DNA of 64,000 bases, taken from contig JAIVFI010000006.1 in the NCBI GenBank assembly GCA_025558095.1, positions 62,001 to 126,000 of the forward strand, written 5' to 3'. The notes beneath the pieces are model-generated. The model was not told the DNA's origin and searched no databases. It was given only the letters and a program-made list of their open reading frames with translations. The position numbers were made by a program, and so were the translations under genes. Position 1 is the stretch's first letter, and each line of letters opens with the position of its first letter. This DNA comes from Hyaloraphidium curvatum (taxonomy: Eukaryota > Monoblepharomycota > Hyaloraphidiomycetes > Hyaloraphidiales > Hyaloraphidiaceae). Shown piece by piece: positions 31,800 to 41,213 of this stretch.

Positions 31800-32166
31800 G
31801 GTCGGGGCGAACCCGAGGCGGTGGCCTGGCCGCCAAACGGGCACCCTCCGCTGCCCTGCGGGACAGGCCATCTCCATCGTCCAGGCTCTGGTGGGTTCTT
31901 GTCCGCTGCCGTGCGGGCCCGGGGTTCTGATCCGCTTGGGATCCGCCGTGCAGTACGGCCGGTACCCGGGCTCGTCGGGCGACCAAACATGCCGCGCCGG
32001 TCCCATGCGCCCTTGCGCGCCGGATCCCGTCGGTTATGCTTACCGCAATAACTTTGCGTATTGCAGTGGGAGAAACACCTGCGAGGTGAAGACGGAGGGG
32101 CTGCTCGACACTTGCCAGGGTTCCACCAAGCACCTGTCCATCACGTATACCTGCTACGTTCCGTGA
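31800..32166 (+). pseudogene. Truncated copy of the C-terminal SUEL lectin of the MACPF paralogues
   Basis: The last exon (31954-32166, 213 nt) is intact, ends in TCYVP-stop and has exactly the same length as the final exon of both giant genes; it carries YGRYPGSSGDQTC and STKHLSITYT. It is preceded by an intron (31891-31953, GTGGGT donor) and by the end of the previous exon (LRCPAGQAISIVQAL). Upstream of about 31838 the frame becomes degenerate and hits a stop; PAN, MACPF and N-terminal lectin parts are absent. It lies on the opposite strand to A and B. A processed copy is excluded because the intron is retained. Most likely a partial segmental duplication; a tiny stand-alone lectin gene with an unrecognised first exon is the alternative. 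Confidence 0.75.
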
Positions 32167-32217
32167 ATTGTACCCGACATGCTATCAATGTGCTGAGCGG
32201 CGTGATCTTGGATCCGA

Positions 32218-33546
32218 TCATCCCCCTCTTGGCTTTCCGAAGGCCCCGAGCTCCGCGATTTGCGAAACCAGCAGTCCCTTCTTCCCCTTCCGGAAACGCA
32301 CGGCCAGCTCCATCTGGGGATCCAGCCCGCCGGCGGCCACCAGCGCCATGTCCTCGTCCACCGTCGTCGGGAAGCTCCTCAGCACGAGCCCAAGGTAGGA
32401 CGCGAGCACCTTTCTCACGCCAGCATCGGTGTCCTTTCCTTCGGGCAACGACCAGGCCGGCGAGTCCAGCGGTTCCACCTTCCGAGCGTCCTCCTCCCCG
32501 GCGAGCAGCACACGGGCGGCGGCATCAAGCCGGCCCCTGTCCCTGCCGACGATCCGGAAACCGGCATCGCCGACCAGCGCCCGCTTCCATTCGGCTCCAC
32601 CCGGGGCCACGCGGACTCCGGTCAGGTCCGCCGCCAGCGACAGCGCGTCCAGGTCCCCACGGAGCTCCACCGAGTCGTGCGGGTTCCCGTCGACGACGAA
32701 TCCGTAGTCAAGGAGGAAGTTTCCGTTGTCCAGGTCCCCGTATTTGATGGTCAGCTCTCCGCCCTCGACCACGTCCCTCTCCGCGCGCACCTCCACCGCG
32801 TCCAGGTCGTCGGAAAGCGCCACGGCGCAGGTCGGCTCTCCGCTGTGGTCCATCATGTCCACCAGCGGGAGCATCCGCCGCGCGGTCCGGGGATCGTCGC
32901 CATCCTGGCCCGCCAGGCGGAAGCTGAAGGCCCGCGACGAGGCGGCCGACATACCCCACGCGAGGTCCGACAGCGCGGTGGCGCGGTCCGAGCCGTCCAG
33001 GCCAAGGGCAGAGAGCACTTCCTTGTCGGCCGAGAGGCGGGCAAGCAGTCTGGCCCGCATGGCGAGCTGCAGCTGGGTCGGGGCGTACTGCAACGCGTCC
33101 TGCACGTCCTTGGGAAAGAATAGTGGCGTTGATATCCTGGCTGGCAGGAAATCCAGGTACGGCTTGAAGGCGCTCGGCGGGGAGCCACGCCTGCATTCCG
33201 CCAGAACCAGCATGCCCAGCGCGAGCTGCCACAGCCCCTCGGGCACCCTATCCAGCACGTTCTTCACGGCATGTTTCGACTCGATCGCCGCGGTATCGAA
33301 TCCCAGGGTCGCCCGGCGCGGCAGGGCGAACAGCAGGGAGCCCTTGGGCGCGTCGCGCGACGCGGCGAGCGTGATCCCGTCCGGCTTGAGCTTCAGCGCC
33401 GGCGCCGAGGGACTGCGGAGGCCAATGTCGACGAGCCACCTCGAAAACGCGTGAGCCGCAGCGCGGACGTCCCCGGCGAGCCGTTGCATCGCGTCGTTTT
33501 TTGGGAGTTCGACGCGTAAACAGTCAGACGCGTCCCGTGGCCACAT
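32218..33546 (-). CDS. SETD3 / Rubisco-LSMT-like SET-domain methyltransferase
   Basis: Intronless, 442 residues, ATG at 33544-33546. Resembles the SET plus Rubis-subs-bind class (plant Rubisco large-subunit methyltransferase, animal SETD3, yeast Rkm/Set7-type enzymes), which methylates Lys or His on non-histone proteins using S-adenosylmethionine. Visible blocks: GITLAASRDAPKGSLLFALPRRATLGF at the SET N-terminus, a helical iSET region (FLPARISTPLFFPKDVQDAL), then MLPLVDMMDHS (the DxxNHS-like motif, here DMMDHS with Asp in place of Asn) and GGELTIKYGDLDNGNFLLDYGFV (catalytic YG and LLxxYGF motif). The C-terminal helical substrate-binding domain follows. The Asn-to-Asp change in the cofactor motif is worth noting. 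It converges with the lectin fragment, whose stop is 52 bp away. Confidence 0.88.
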   Translation of the reverse strand: MWPRDASDCLRVELPKNDAMQRLAGDVRAAAHAFSRWLVDIGLRSPSAPALKLKPDGITLAASRDAPKGSLLFALPRRATLGFDTAAIESKHAVKNVLDRVPEGLWQLALGMLVLAECRRGSPPSAFKPYLDFLPARISTPLFFPKDVQDALQYAPTQLQLAMRARLLARLSADKEVLSALGLDGSDRATALSDLAWGMSAASSRAFSFRLAGQDGDDPRTARRMLPLVDMMDHSGEPTCAVALSDDLDAVEVRAERDVVEGGELTIKYGDLDNGNFLLDYGFVVDGNPHDSVELRGDLDALSLAADLTGVRVAPGGAEWKRALVGDAGFRIVGRDRGRLDAAARVLLAGEEDARKVEPLDSPAWSLPEGKDTDAGVRKVLASYLGLVLRSFPTTVDEDMALVAAGGLDPQMELAVRFRKGKKGLLVSQIAELGAFGKPRGG

Positions 33547-33806
33547 CAGCGTTCACTTTCGCCGCAATGATTCTTTCGCGGTGAGTCCTCACCTCTGTCA
33601 TCTAGCTTCCAACCCGCTGACTTTCGAAACAGCACGTCCAGCACCGCCTGAGCGCTCCGCGATGCCCCAAGACTCGGTGCCTCCCGGCCGACTCCCGGCT
33701 CATTCGCGATCACCCGATTTCGCTCCGCTCCGCTCCGCTCCCGCCGTCCCGCGTCTCCCGCAGACTGCAAGACGCGCACTATTCTCCGCAACGCATCCTC
33801 GCCGCG
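33547..33806. other. Divergent promoter region (SET gene / P450)
   Basis: About 260 bp between two divergent start codons. Contains a CGCTCCGCTCCGCTCC run near 33722-33738; no recognised motif. Confidence 0.4.
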
Positions 33807-35429
33807 ATGGCGTCGCTCTTCGTCACCCTCGCCCTGAGCGTCCTCGCGCTCGTCCTCCTCCGCGACCTCTGGGCCTTCCTGACGTGCCGGCTCGCGCACC
33901 TCCCCGGCCCGCTCCACACGCGCTCGCCGCTGCTCACCTTCGTGTCGCTGCTCCCCGCGATGCCGCGCGGCAAGGTCGCCGAGCACACCGCGGCCCTCGT
34001 CAGGAAGTACGGCCCCATCGTGCGGACCGCGCCCAACCGCGTGTCGTGCGCGGACCCGGCGCTGCTGTCGGCCGCCATGGCGACCTCGGACGGATTCCTG
34101 AAGGACCCGAGGATATACCTCCCCGGCGCCGGAGGGGTGCGGGACCTGTTTGCCACGATCGAGCGGGACGCGCACAGGGCCATGAGGCGGAAGCTGTCGC
34201 CGGCCTTCTCGGTGCGCTCCCTCGCCGCGATGCAACCCATCGTCGCGGGCGTCGTGGAGGAGTTCGTCGCCAAGCTGGACGGGATGGCGGAGAGGGGCGA
34301 GCAGGCGGACTTCCTGAAGCTGTTTGGGCTGGCCACGGGCGAGGTCATTGGCGAGGTCGCGTTCGGGGAGCGGTGGGGGCTGATCAAGAAGGGGCACTCG
34401 GACGTGCTCGAAAAGTCGGAAGCTTCCGTCAAGTGGGTCTTCTTCGCGTGCTCTTGAAGCCGCCTGCCTGACCGCCCATCCAGAGCCTACGTGTTCAACA
34501 TGATCTTCGGCGACGCCATGATTGGCATCCTCTACCTCCTCTTCCCCTTCATCCGCAAGGGCATCGCCGCCTACGAGGACCTCAACAAGTACGCGCTCGG
34601 GATCGTGCGCGATCGCCGCGCGGGAAAGACTCCCAGGCGGGACGATCTGCTCCAGCGGATGGTCGACGCGATCGACTCGGAGACGGGAGAGGCGCTCACG
34701 GACCAGGAGGTCGCCTCCAACTGCCTGTACGCCTCTTGCCAGCGGCCCCTTGTTCTCCTTGCTCCATGTTGACGTTCTTCCCACAGGCTCCTGATCACCG
34801 CCGGCGACGAAACGACGGCGCATCAGCTCTCCTTCACCACCTACCTCCTCCTCACCCACCCCTCCGCCCTCGCTTCCCTCGTCGCCGAGCTGGACCGCGC
34901 CGCCGCCTCCCACGGCATCGCCCGGGAAGCCCTCCTCCCCCACTCGGCGCTCAAGGACCTCCCCTACCTCGACGCCGTGCTCCGCGAATCCCTGCGGTTG
35001 ATGCCGACCACCTCCAGCGTCACGGAGCGGGTAGCCCCCGCGGACTGGACGCACCCATCGAAGCCGGGGATCTTTGTCCCCGCGGGGACGAGCATCGAGT
35101 GCCTCAACGGCCCGGCGTCCCGGGACCCCGCCGCCTTCGGCCCCGACGCCGATTCCTTCGTCCCCGAACGGTGGCTCGGCGAAAAGGGCCTCTCCGAATC
35201 ACAAGTCAAGTGGAACTTCCTCCCCTTCTCGCGCGGCCCGCACAACTGCATCGGGTCGGGCTTGGCGATGGTGGAGATGCGGATGCTGGTGGGGAACGCG
35301 TTCAGGCGGTACACCCTAAAGCTGGCGGACGCGGAGCTGGCAGCGGGGCGGAGGGGGCTGAGGACGTGCGCGTTTTTGACGAGTGCGCCGGAGGAGGGGG
35401 AGCTGGTGATTTCGGTGTCGAGGCGTTGA
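33807..35429 (+). CDS. Cytochrome P450 monooxygenase
   Basis: Haem-thiolate monooxygenase, 503 residues in three exons; introns 34433-34483 (donor GTGGGT) and 34727-34786 (donor GTACGC). The N-terminal membrane anchor (LFVTLALSVLALVLLRDLWAF) places it in the ER facing the cytosol. The I-helix oxygen motif AGDETT follows intron 2, the K-helix ExxR is ESLR in VLRESLRLMPT, the PERF-region motif is FVPERWL, and the haem loop is FLPFSRGPHNCIGSG with the Cys ligand. Overall it looks like fungal CYP3/CYP4-like secondary-metabolism or xenobiotic enzymes. A partial second copy lies at 37108-37465. No terpene, PKS or NRPS gene is nearby, so there is no metabolic cluster context. Confidence 0.95.
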
Positions 35430-35505
35430 TGGATCGTCGTCTTCCTCGTAAAGAGATAAGCAAGAAAGATACAAACGGTTTGCCTTCCTGAGCCCCCAGC
35501 AGGTA

Positions 35506-36888
35506 TCACGCGTTGACGTACAGGTTCGACGACCCCGAAGCCGCCGCGTAGGCGTTCGAAGCCGCGACCGATGCCTTGATCGCCACCCTCCCCAGCGCCG
35601 CCCATCTGGACGCCGTGTACTGCACCGTCGCCACCCCCAGCCCGTTGGTCCACGCGTTGCCGGCGTTGACGCTGCCGACCTTGAACGACACCTTGATGTT
35701 GGGCGCGGGCTGGCCGTTGGACTTCTTGACGACAGCCTTGAGGGAGACCTTCTTGCCGCGGCGCACACTAGCCTGCGATACGGTGATGCGGAGCTGCGCC
35801 GGGGCCGGGCACCCGGTCGTGGTCGGGCACGTGGCCGCGTTCGAGAAGCGCCCAAACACGGTCCCCGGAGCCGCCTTCCTGCGCGTGCACGTGCTTTGGC
35901 CGTAGAACTTGCATGCCCCGGTGCCGGGGTTGAAATTGATGACGTAGCAGTAGGGGTCTTCCGTGCAAGCCTGCTCGCAGTCCGACGCAAAAGCTAGGGT
36001 CCACGTTGACAAGGGGGCGTCGCAGCACGTCCACCCGGCGCCGCAGTCGAGGTACTGATCGAGCCCCGTTGTGGAGGTGCAGGAGAATCCGTTCCCGACG
36101 TACCCGGCGTTGCATGCGCAGGTGTTGGCAAAGACGCCCTGGGTGTTTGAGCACGTCGCATGGGGGTTGCAGCCCCCGTTGTTGATCTCGCACGGCCGCT
36201 TGCAAACTCCGCCCGAGAGCGTGTAGCCCGCCGGGCAGGAGCAGAGGCCCGTGTCGGGCGCGCACGTCTGCATGGACCCGCAGGCCTGCTCGGCGAGACA
36301 GCACCCGCCCGCGGCGCAGTTGGGCCACGCGGCGGTGCGCCCCCGGACGCACCTATTGGTGAGGATGTCCCAGTTCTTCTGGATGAAGAACTGCTTCCCG
36401 TTCAGGTCGGTCCATTCGTCTTGCCACGCGCACTTGTCCGCGTTCTCGTCCCCGTCTGCGGTGGTCACCGTGTCGTTCCCGATCCAGGCGTTGATCAGCG
36501 GGTCCGTGGCCGTCTCGGCAATCTCGTGGGCCACAGTGCTCGAAACCCCAAAGTCGGACGAGCCGCATTCGTTGGAGCAGTGGGCAATGAGGGCATACTT
36601 GTACCTGACGCCGGCATCGGAGCTTCCCCAGGGGTAGTAGCTGTGGTAGCTGCAGCGGGGAACCTGTCAGCCCCGAGCCGACGGCGTTTTCGGCGGGCGT
36701 GCTACGAACCCGCAGAAATCGCTGCACTTGCCCGCCGTCAGGACGTCTTCCCCCACGATCAGGACGTAGATCCCGTCGTCGTCCCTCGGATTCGACGGAC
36801 GCTGTGAGCTCTTGGATCTCGATACGAGGCTAGCTCGCCGCTGGAGCGTCTGTGCAGCAAATAGCAAACCTTTGGGCTTCCTCAGCAT
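35506..36888 (-). CDS. EXORDIUM/PHI-1-like protein with EGF and PAN-like modules, 5'-truncated
   Basis: Best model: exons 36888-36706 and 36663-35506 (446 residues) with an unusually short 42-bp intron whose removal skips a TGA. The N-terminal part matches the C-terminal half of the phosphate-induced protein 1 (EXORDIUM) family: GIYVLIVGEDV, CSYHSYYPWG, KYALIAHCSNEC and VAHEIAETATDPLINAWIG with GDENADKC. HEIAE resembles a metal-binding HExxx helix without the second His. Downstream are an EGF-like domain (CEINNGGCNPHATCSNTQG), a Cys-rich PAN-like module (DCEQACTEDPYCYVINF) and a C-terminal Ig-like beta domain (RGKKVSLKAVVKKSNG). The N-terminal half of EXO proteins and a signal peptide are missing; the breakpoint abuts the truncated P450 copy. 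It may be a broken gene or may have an unseen upstream exon. Confidence 0.65.
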
Positions 36889-37107
36889 CTTTTGTGGCGG
36901 CTCCGAGGATTCTGGTGGTGCTCGGGAGGCACGGACCGGATGCCGACGGGCGGTACAGTGAACTCGAGGGCAGTGCTACTCTTAGACCCCCGTTGTCCTC
37001 GGGATGACGTCGTAATCGTGCATGGACACTACGAGCGTGCTCAATTGACGCTCCTCCGGCTTTTCAACCCCTCTGGTGGCGCACCGGACTCGCTACGGGA
37101 CGGTCTC

Positions 37108-37465
37108 TCACCTCCTCTTCCCCTTCATCCGCAAGGGTGTCGCCGCCTACGAGGACCTCAACAAGTACGGGCTCGGAATCGTCCGCAACCGCCGCGCGGG
37201 GAAGACGCCCAAGCGGGACGACCTGCTCCAGCGGATGGTCGACGCGATGGACTCGGAGACCGGGGAGGCGCTCACGGACCAGGAGGTCGCCTCCAACTGC
37301 CTGTACGCCTCCTGTGGCCCCTTGTTCTCCTTGATCGATGTTGACGTTCTTCCCACAGCCTCCTGATCACCGCCGGTGACGAAACGACGGCGCACCAGCT
37401 CTCCTTCACCACCTACCTCCTCCTCACCCACCCCCTCGCCCTCGTCGCCCTCGTCTCCGAGGCGG
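37108..37465 (+). pseudogene. Truncated duplicate of the cytochrome P450 gene
   Basis: Closely matches 34530-34886: part of exon 2 (FPFIRKGVAAYEDLNKYGLG onward), the whole second intron and the start of exon 3 through the I-helix (ITAGDETTAHQLSFTTYLLL). It ends abruptly after LVALVSEAG. The first exon, the ExxR and haem-binding regions are missing, so it cannot make an active enzyme. The intron is retained, so this is a DNA-level segmental duplication. High identity implies it is recent. Confidence 0.93.
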
Positions 37466-37621
37466 GACTAACGACAGACACTTCTGGCAGCGGCTTCAGG
37501 GCGCCAAGCGAGCGTCCGATGGCGCTGGGCAGTGCGGCGACGTATTCCTTAGAAAGTGGCGGAGGTAGCAAGTGGCGCAGTTGCCTGAAACGGACGCACA
37601 CGTTCCTGCCGGTCCCTTGCG

Positions 37622-40024
37622 ATGCGGCGCCTGCTGACGGCGCTGCGGACGGCGGTGGCGCTCGCAGCGGCCGTCGCAGTGTCGCGGGCGCCCCGTGCGA
37701 CGGCATTGTCGGAACAGGGCTCCCGCAACCGGTTCGAAACCATCGACCCGGCGACAAACTTCACCGTCTGCCGCACGGAAAGCTCCGTCACCTTCGGCGC
37801 GCAGCGCTTCTCTTCAATCGCGCAGTGCGTCGGCCGCTGCGTCGGCGGCACTTACCACGAAATCGTCTCGCACCGCCGCCCGCGGAGCCGCGGCCTCCGC
37901 CCCCGCCAGCCGCCAGACTACTCGTGCGAGCGTGCCGGGTCCTGCGTTCGGAGCGCCTCGAATGCCTGCGCCTGGCTCGGCGTCGACTACAGCTCGCATG
38001 GGGAGGCCGCGCTGAGCTGCCGCGGCCCAGAGCCCGGCCGCTGTTCGTGGTACTCGGACCCCTTCTGCTCGGACCTGCTGCCCGGAAGCGCCTACCCGGC
38101 CGCCGGCGGCGGCATCTCCTGCGACGGCGGGGGGGGCGGCTGGAACGGCACCTGGTGCCAGGACGCGTACGACTACCTCGTCAAGCGCAGCAAGCCAACG
38201 GAATGTCCCGACGTGACCGTGGACGAGCAGCTCGAGCCGCCGTACTTTGGCAACTGGGCCTGCCTCAAGAGCTGTGCTCACGGCGGCCTGTTCCTCAAGG
38301 TCCGCCGCGCCGGCACATCGGCCACCTGCCTCGGCATGCGCTATGATCAGGACGCCGTGAACTGCTCCGTTTACACCGACGCCGGCTGCACAACTGTTGC
38401 CGCATGCTCCGTCCCTTCAGACACGTCTCCCTACTCGGACGCAGCGGGCGGCATCATCTGCGACCGTACAAATCCACTCTCGTACCCTGACTGGTGCCCT
38501 GCTGCCGAGGACGTCGTGGTCCGCGGCGCCGCGGAGCCCACCTCCTGTCCGCCACCGCCATCTGACCCGACGGTCCCAACGCCGCTGTTTGGAAAGCCGA
38601 CGTGCATCAAGAGCTGCACTCACGGCGGACTGTACCTGATGGTCCGCCGCGTAGGCGCGCTGGCCGGATGCGTCGGGCAGGTCTTTGATTCGACCCTCCG
38701 GCCGCCCAACTGCACGCTCTATGCCGACCAAAATTGCACCACAGTGTCACCAGAATCGATCATGCTTCCGGGAGCGTTTTCCTGCCCCAAGGTGATCGAT
38801 TGGTCACGCGGCGACCCGATTGGCGACTACCCCACCGACACGATACAGTGCAACCGGACGAACGGAGGACAATGGCCGGCATGGTGTGACGCTGCGGAAG
38901 CCGTCGCACTCCGCGGTGAAGCTCCGCCGACCACCTGCGCCACGCTCTCCATGGGCCTGCCGCCCGGCAGCATCCTCGACGAACCATTCTACTTTCTCCG
39001 CCAGGGATCAAGCTACGGAAGCTTTGCATGTGACAACGTGGGCTGCTACGCCGGGTTCGGCGACGATGTGTTGCCGTTTCAGCGCGTGTGTCCGCTTTCC
39101 AACAACGGGAGCTGCACCTGGAAGTCCTTCAACACGTATCTCCGCGCTACCAACACATCCAGCTGCTTGTACTACAACGGAGCCGGCCACGTCATGGCGC
39201 GAGCGTGCCCAACCGACGGCGACGACGCGGGGTTCATATTCCAGAACAAGCGGGGGCAGGACGCGTTCTCAAGCATCTGTACCGTCAACGAGACAGCGTG
39301 CCTTCAGTACCCGCGGGACTATCCCTCGCGCATGCGCATCGTCATGGTTGGCGTTATTGGGAACGGCTACAACAACTTTTGGGCGTCCCGCGATTGGCCG
39401 GCTCCGAACAAAGTCAAAGTCAACAGCACAACGCTCGCATCATCACCAATTGCGCTTTCCGCGATCAAAATTGCCTACGAGGACCGCACCCTGGAAGCGT
39501 TTGAACGGTACCCCGTGCTCTCGTCGCGGAGACCCGAGACGTCGTGGGCCATGCTCTGCCCGCCGGAGCAGCACCCCGTCTGCCGCTCCGTCTACGTCTA
39601 TTCCGACGGTTTGTGCCTTTCGGCGCCGGCGAATGCGAGCACGGACGCCGCCGCACGCCGGGAACCCGGGCTGGAACCCTGCCCGTGGCGCCGGCCCAAC
39701 GCGTACGCGCTCTGGACGAGGCCAGACAGCGGCGCCACCGCAACGCTGCGCAACGACGCCCTCGGACTGTGCCTGGTCCGGTCGGGTCTCGGGCGCGATG
39801 GGTTCGGCGTCAACGTGACGCACCTCGTCATGGGAGCGTGCGACGAAGCGGACGCCGCACTAAAGGTCGCCGTCGGCGGCAAGCTTGACGCCGATGTCTC
39901 TGCGGCGTATCCGGCACCGGCGTCGTCTGCGTCCACAAGCAATGCCGGCGGGTTGGCCGTTGCAGGGGCCGTCGTCGCCGGCGGGGTTGCTGCGGGCATT
40001 GCACTTCTGGTGATGATGGCGTAG
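37622..40024 (+). CDS. Large secreted Cys-rich protein with HGG repeats and C-terminal hydrophobic anchor
   Basis: Intronless, 800 residues, not recognised as a known family. Starts with a signal peptide (LLTALRTAVALAAAVAVSRA). Repeated blocks share the pattern ACLKSCAHGGLFLKVRRAG / TCIKSCTHGGLYLMVRRVG, each followed by a Cys-paired stretch (NCSVYTDAGCTTV; NCTLYADQNCTTV) and a WC-ending segment (YPDWCPAAED; WPAWCDAAEA; WNGTWCQDAYD). Many N-glycosylation sequons (NCT, NGS, NTS). A further domain of about 300 residues has ricin-B-like features (SSCLYYNGAGHVMARACP, ALGLCLVRSG), suggesting a carbohydrate-binding or surface role. The end, GGLAVAGAVVAGGVAAGIALLVMMA, is a hydrophobic tail with no cytosolic part, as in GPI-anchored precursors. 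Function unknown. Confidence 0.8.
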   Translation: MRRLLTALRTAVALAAAVAVSRAPRATALSEQGSRNRFETIDPATNFTVCRTESSVTFGAQRFSSIAQCVGRCVGGTYHEIVSHRRPRSRGLRPRQPPDYSCERAGSCVRSASNACAWLGVDYSSHGEAALSCRGPEPGRCSWYSDPFCSDLLPGSAYPAAGGGISCDGGGGGWNGTWCQDAYDYLVKRSKPTECPDVTVDEQLEPPYFGNWACLKSCAHGGLFLKVRRAGTSATCLGMRYDQDAVNCSVYTDAGCTTVAACSVPSDTSPYSDAAGGIICDRTNPLSYPDWCPAAEDVVVRGAAEPTSCPPPPSDPTVPTPLFGKPTCIKSCTHGGLYLMVRRVGALAGCVGQVFDSTLRPPNCTLYADQNCTTVSPESIMLPGAFSCPKVIDWSRGDPIGDYPTDTIQCNRTNGGQWPAWCDAAEAVALRGEAPPTTCATLSMGLPPGSILDEPFYFLRQGSSYGSFACDNVGCYAGFGDDVLPFQRVCPLSNNGSCTWKSFNTYLRATNTSSCLYYNGAGHVMARACPTDGDDAGFIFQNKRGQDAFSSICTVNETACLQYPRDYPSRMRIVMVGVIGNGYNNFWASRDWPAPNKVKVNSTTLASSPIALSAIKIAYEDRTLEAFERYPVLSSRRPETSWAMLCPPEQHPVCRSVYVYSDGLCLSAPANASTDAAARREPGLEPCPWRRPNAYALWTRPDSGATATLRNDALGLCLVRSGLGRDGFGVNVTHLVMGACDEADAALKVAVGGKLDADVSAAYPAPASSASTSNAGGLAVAGAVVAGGVAAGIALLVMMA

Positions 40025-40033
40025 AACCTGTAG

Positions 40034-40163
40034 CCACCTGCAGAGCGTCTGTAATGACCAGTTGGCGTAGCACAGATCAGCCCTTGTCAGAGGTGATCCA
40101 CCTGCAGAGCGTCTGTAATGACCAGTTGGCGTAGCACAGATCAGCCCTTGTCAGAGGTGATCC
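40034..40163. repeat. Perfect 64-bp tandem duplication
   Basis: The 64-bp unit starting CCACCTGCAGAGCGTCTGTA occurs at 40034-40097 and again at 40098-40161 with no mismatch; two more bases continue the match. It lies just after the stop codon of the secreted protein gene, probably in the 3'UTR. Recent event or assembly artefact. Confidence 0.97.
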
Positions 40164-40244
40164 CGTCAAAGTTCATCTCCCACCCGATCGCGCCCCTGAC
40201 TCACCTGGTCCGTCCCCCGAACCTCGCTCGCGGCACGATCAGGT

Positions 40245-41213
40245 TCACGGCGTCCAGAAACGGGCCGAATCCGCCACGCCAAACATCCTGTACGACCTCG
40301 CGGCATCCGGACCGAACAAGAGCTCCTTGGCCTTGCAGGCCAGCCGAGCGTACCGCTTCGCCTCCTCGACCGTGCTCTTCCGCGCAGCAGCGATCTGGAA
40401 CCCGTCGTACAACGCCCTGCGCCTGCTGACCATGCCGAAACCGAGCTTGTCGATCGCCGAGAGCAGCCCTTCCACGGCCACCAGGGCCTCGTCCGAGCGG
40501 AACATCCGGCCGAGGCGGGCGATCTCCTCGTCGAGGTGGCGGCAGCGCTCGATCTCGGCGACGAGCTCGGGACGGCGGCAGGCGCAATCAGCGGGGCAGC
40601 GGATGCCCCACTTGACCTCGAGGATCATGCGGCTCGCTTCGATCCCGAGACCGACGGGCTCGGCGTTCAGCGCGCCCGTGTACGAGATCGTGATCTCCTC
40701 CCCGGCTGTGATGGGCTTGAGCGACATGAGAATCTTGACGCCGTGCTCCTCGGAGAACCAGTGGACGGCGTTGGGCCAGCAGGCGTGGTTCGCCCGAGAA
40801 AGCCGGACGCAGAGGTGTTCCTGTCCGTCGCTCCCGAGCTTGTTCAGGCCGAACTTCCGGTCCGGGGAGCCATCCCGCGGCATGAGTTCCTGCACCCCGG
40901 CGCGTCCCTCGATCTCGTCCCTTCGGAGCGCCCGCTCGACCAGGATCCGCTCATCCGCGGCGAACGCGCGCTTGGCCACGATGCCGAGCCCCTTGTCGTC
41001 CGAGATGTGCCGGATCTCCCAGTCCACGTCCTCGCCGCACGGCAGCTTGCACCAGTACTGATGGCCCTGGCCCTCGCCGCGGGGCGTCCAGTCGCGGCGC
41101 TGGCAGTCCGCGGAGCAGTACGCCCGCCGGTGGCAGCCGCCGCAGACCTTGACCGCGTCGCCGGAAATGGAGCGCAGGCAGAACGCGCAGTGCCGGGAGT
41201 TCTTTAGGTCCAT
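40245..41213 (-). CDS. MYND-finger SET-domain protein
   Basis: Intronless, 322 residues from ATG 41211-41213. The N-terminus is a MYND zinc finger (CAFCLRSISGDAVKVCGGCHRRAYCSADCQRRDW, then HQYWC) with all expected Cys/His ligands. The SET part is compact: KGLGIVAKRAFAADERILVE, then SRANHACWPNAVHWF (NHxCxPN motif) and KPITAGEEITISYTGAL (catalytic SY), followed by a short CPADCACRRP post-SET-like segment. In SMYD proteins the MYND finger is inserted in the SET domain; here it precedes it, as in many fungal MYND-SET proteins. Expected role: lysine methylation using S-adenosylmethionine; substrate unknown. Confidence 0.9.
   Translation of the reverse strand: MDLKNSRHCAFCLRSISGDAVKVCGGCHRRAYCSADCQRRDWTPRGEGQGHQYWCKLPCGEDVDWEIRHISDDKGLGIVAKRAFAADERILVERALRRDEIEGRAGVQELMPRDGSPDRKFGLNKLGSDGQEHLCVRLSRANHACWPNAVHWFSEEHGVKILMSLKPITAGEEITISYTGALNAEPVGLGIEASRMILEVKWGIRCPADCACRRPELVAEIERCRHLDEEIARLGRMFRSDEALVAVEGLLSAIDKLGFGMVSRRRALYDGFQIAAARKSTVEEAKRYARLACKAKELLFGPDAARSYRMFGVADSARFWTP

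Noticed and set aside
34000..41000. Secondary-metabolite gene cluster around the P450
   Set aside because: No PKS, NRPS, terpene synthase, prenyltransferase or pathway regulator is nearby; the neighbours are SET, EXORDIUM-like and surface proteins.
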